A stretch of DNA of 64,000 nt, from positions 1 through 64,000 of the forward strand of contig JADBYQ010000052.1 of NCBI GenBank assembly GCA_020402945.1. Reading direction: 5' to 3'. The position numbers and the translations under genes are program-made. This document shows positions 63,515 to 64,000 of this stretch, piece after piece. The notes beneath the pieces were generated by a model, which saw only the letters and a list, made by a program, of their open reading frames with translations, was not told where the DNA came from and made no database searches. Numbering within the stretch: the stretch's first letter is position 1; each line of letters opens with the position of its first letter. Source of the stretch: Cytophagales bacterium. GTDB lineage: Bacteria > Bacteroidota > Bacteroidia > Cytophagales > Cyclobacteriaceae.

Positions 63515-64000
63515 ATGCATCTCAAGTCACTTCATTTTTTATTAATTGTTTCGATCGCTACTTTTTTGGGTGGTTGCAAGTTGGCTGAAAAAGTGCAAGA
63601 GCCTGACCTCGCCAAAATGCCGGAACAATTTCAACCTTCGTTGAAACCAACGTTAAGTCAATCGCTTTTACCTTGGAGAGAATACTTTACCGATTCCTCA
63701 TTGGTCATTTATATTGACGAAGCACTTAAAAGCAATTTAGATTTGAAAATCGCCTTGCAACGAGTGAGCATGGCCGGGGCAAGCGTAACTATGGCGAGGG
63801 GCGCACTTTTGCCATCAGTGAACGCAGTCACTTCAGTAGGTCAGCAACGATTTGGTGAATACACCATGGATGGTGTGGGGAATTTTGATACAAACTTCTC
63901 GGTTAACGTGCCACCGGACAGACGTATACCTGTGAATTTGCCCGACTACTATTTGGGTTTTCAAAGCAGTTGGGAAGTAGCGGCTTGGGGGAAATTACGC
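63515..64000 (+). CDS. NodT-type TolC outer-membrane lipoprotein (partial)
   Basis: First 162 codons of an outer-membrane efflux lipoprotein; the window ends inside it. The lipobox is FLGGCK with Cys20. The next part, LLPWREYFTDSSLVIYIDEALKSNLDLKIALQRV, and SWEVAAWGKLR at the edge, match the NodT/OprM family (usual length about 460-490). It starts five bases after the pump stop. Confidence 0.9.
   Translation, partial: MHLKSLHFLLIVSIATFLGGCKLAEKVQEPDLAKMPEQFQPSLKPTLSQSLLPWREYFTDSSLVIYIDEALKSNLDLKIALQRVSMAGASVTMARGALLPSVNAVTSVGQQRFGEYTMDGVGNFDTNFSVNVPPDRRIPVNLPDYYLGFQSSWEVAAWGKLR

Noticed and set aside
1..64000. tRNA or rRNA genes
   Set aside because: I looked through all gaps for cloverleaf arms and CCA-adjacent stems and saw none; gaps are mostly under 140 bases.

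Overview
The window looks like a chromosomal segment from a Bacteroidota bacterium, most likely of the Cytophagales/Cytophagia type. The evidence is a PorP/SprF-family type IX secretion (T9SS) outer-membrane protein, a giant secreted protein with a gliding-motility (CHU_C, T9SS type B) C-terminal domain, a second secreted protein with a T9SS type A sorting domain, many signal peptides and lipoboxes, near absence of Shine-Dalgarno sequences, and TAnnTTTG promoter-like motifs. GC content is moderate (low forties by eye). I see no rRNA, tRNA, CRISPR array, insertion sequence or prophage.

Layout. 1-1337: an NmrA-type NAD(P)-binding protein and a structured intergenic region. 1338-6527: a DUF2911 protein, then a tightly coupled set consisting of a RimB-like retropepsin, RimK glutamate ligase, a patatin/outer-membrane barrel protein and an AstE-like M14 deacylase. 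6631-21873: a cell-surface block with a T9SS type A protein, an internally duplicated repeat protein, a small lipoprotein plus a secreted TPR-CHAT putative protease, a PorP/SprF protein divergent from a 1791-residue SprB-like protein, and a small carboxypeptidase-regulatory-like protein. 21904-29696: housekeeping genes (NUDIX, Sua5/TsaC, pfkA, pgk, an M20-like peptidase, dnaX). dnaX is split at an A10 run in exactly the way expected for programmed slippage making gamma and tau. 29789-34613: a lipoprotein, a large TerB-FHA-ABCG fusion and a YdcF protein. 34610-39862 (minus): a trans-4-hydroxy-L-proline degradation operon (deaminase, ketoglutarate semialdehyde dehydrogenase, epimerase, D-amino-acid dehydrogenase) with a YoeB-type toxin-antitoxin pair embedded in it.

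39927-49159 (minus): a membrane metallophosphoesterase, a TetR-TolC-MFP-RND efflux operon with a long palindromic operator candidate before tetR, and an ECF sigma factor followed by a small membrane protein. 49279-59062: an alpha/beta hydrolase, a barrel protein, purL (carrying an in-frame repeat-derived insertion), a group of small Bacteroidota-type genes, a prohibitin-like lipoprotein, an LRR protein and TerC. 59177-64000: a second RND operon of the HAE1 type (MFP, AcrB-like pump, start of a NodT-type TolC lipoprotein), cut by the window end.

Strongest second-look items: the dnaX A10 frameshift site, the TA pair inside the hydroxyproline operon, the patatin gene inside the RimB-RimK-AstE set, the TerB-FHA-ABCG fusion, the purL insertion, the tetR operator palindrome, and a family of short-word intergenic repeats. 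None of these by itself proves a new system. Family names come from motif recognition without database searches.
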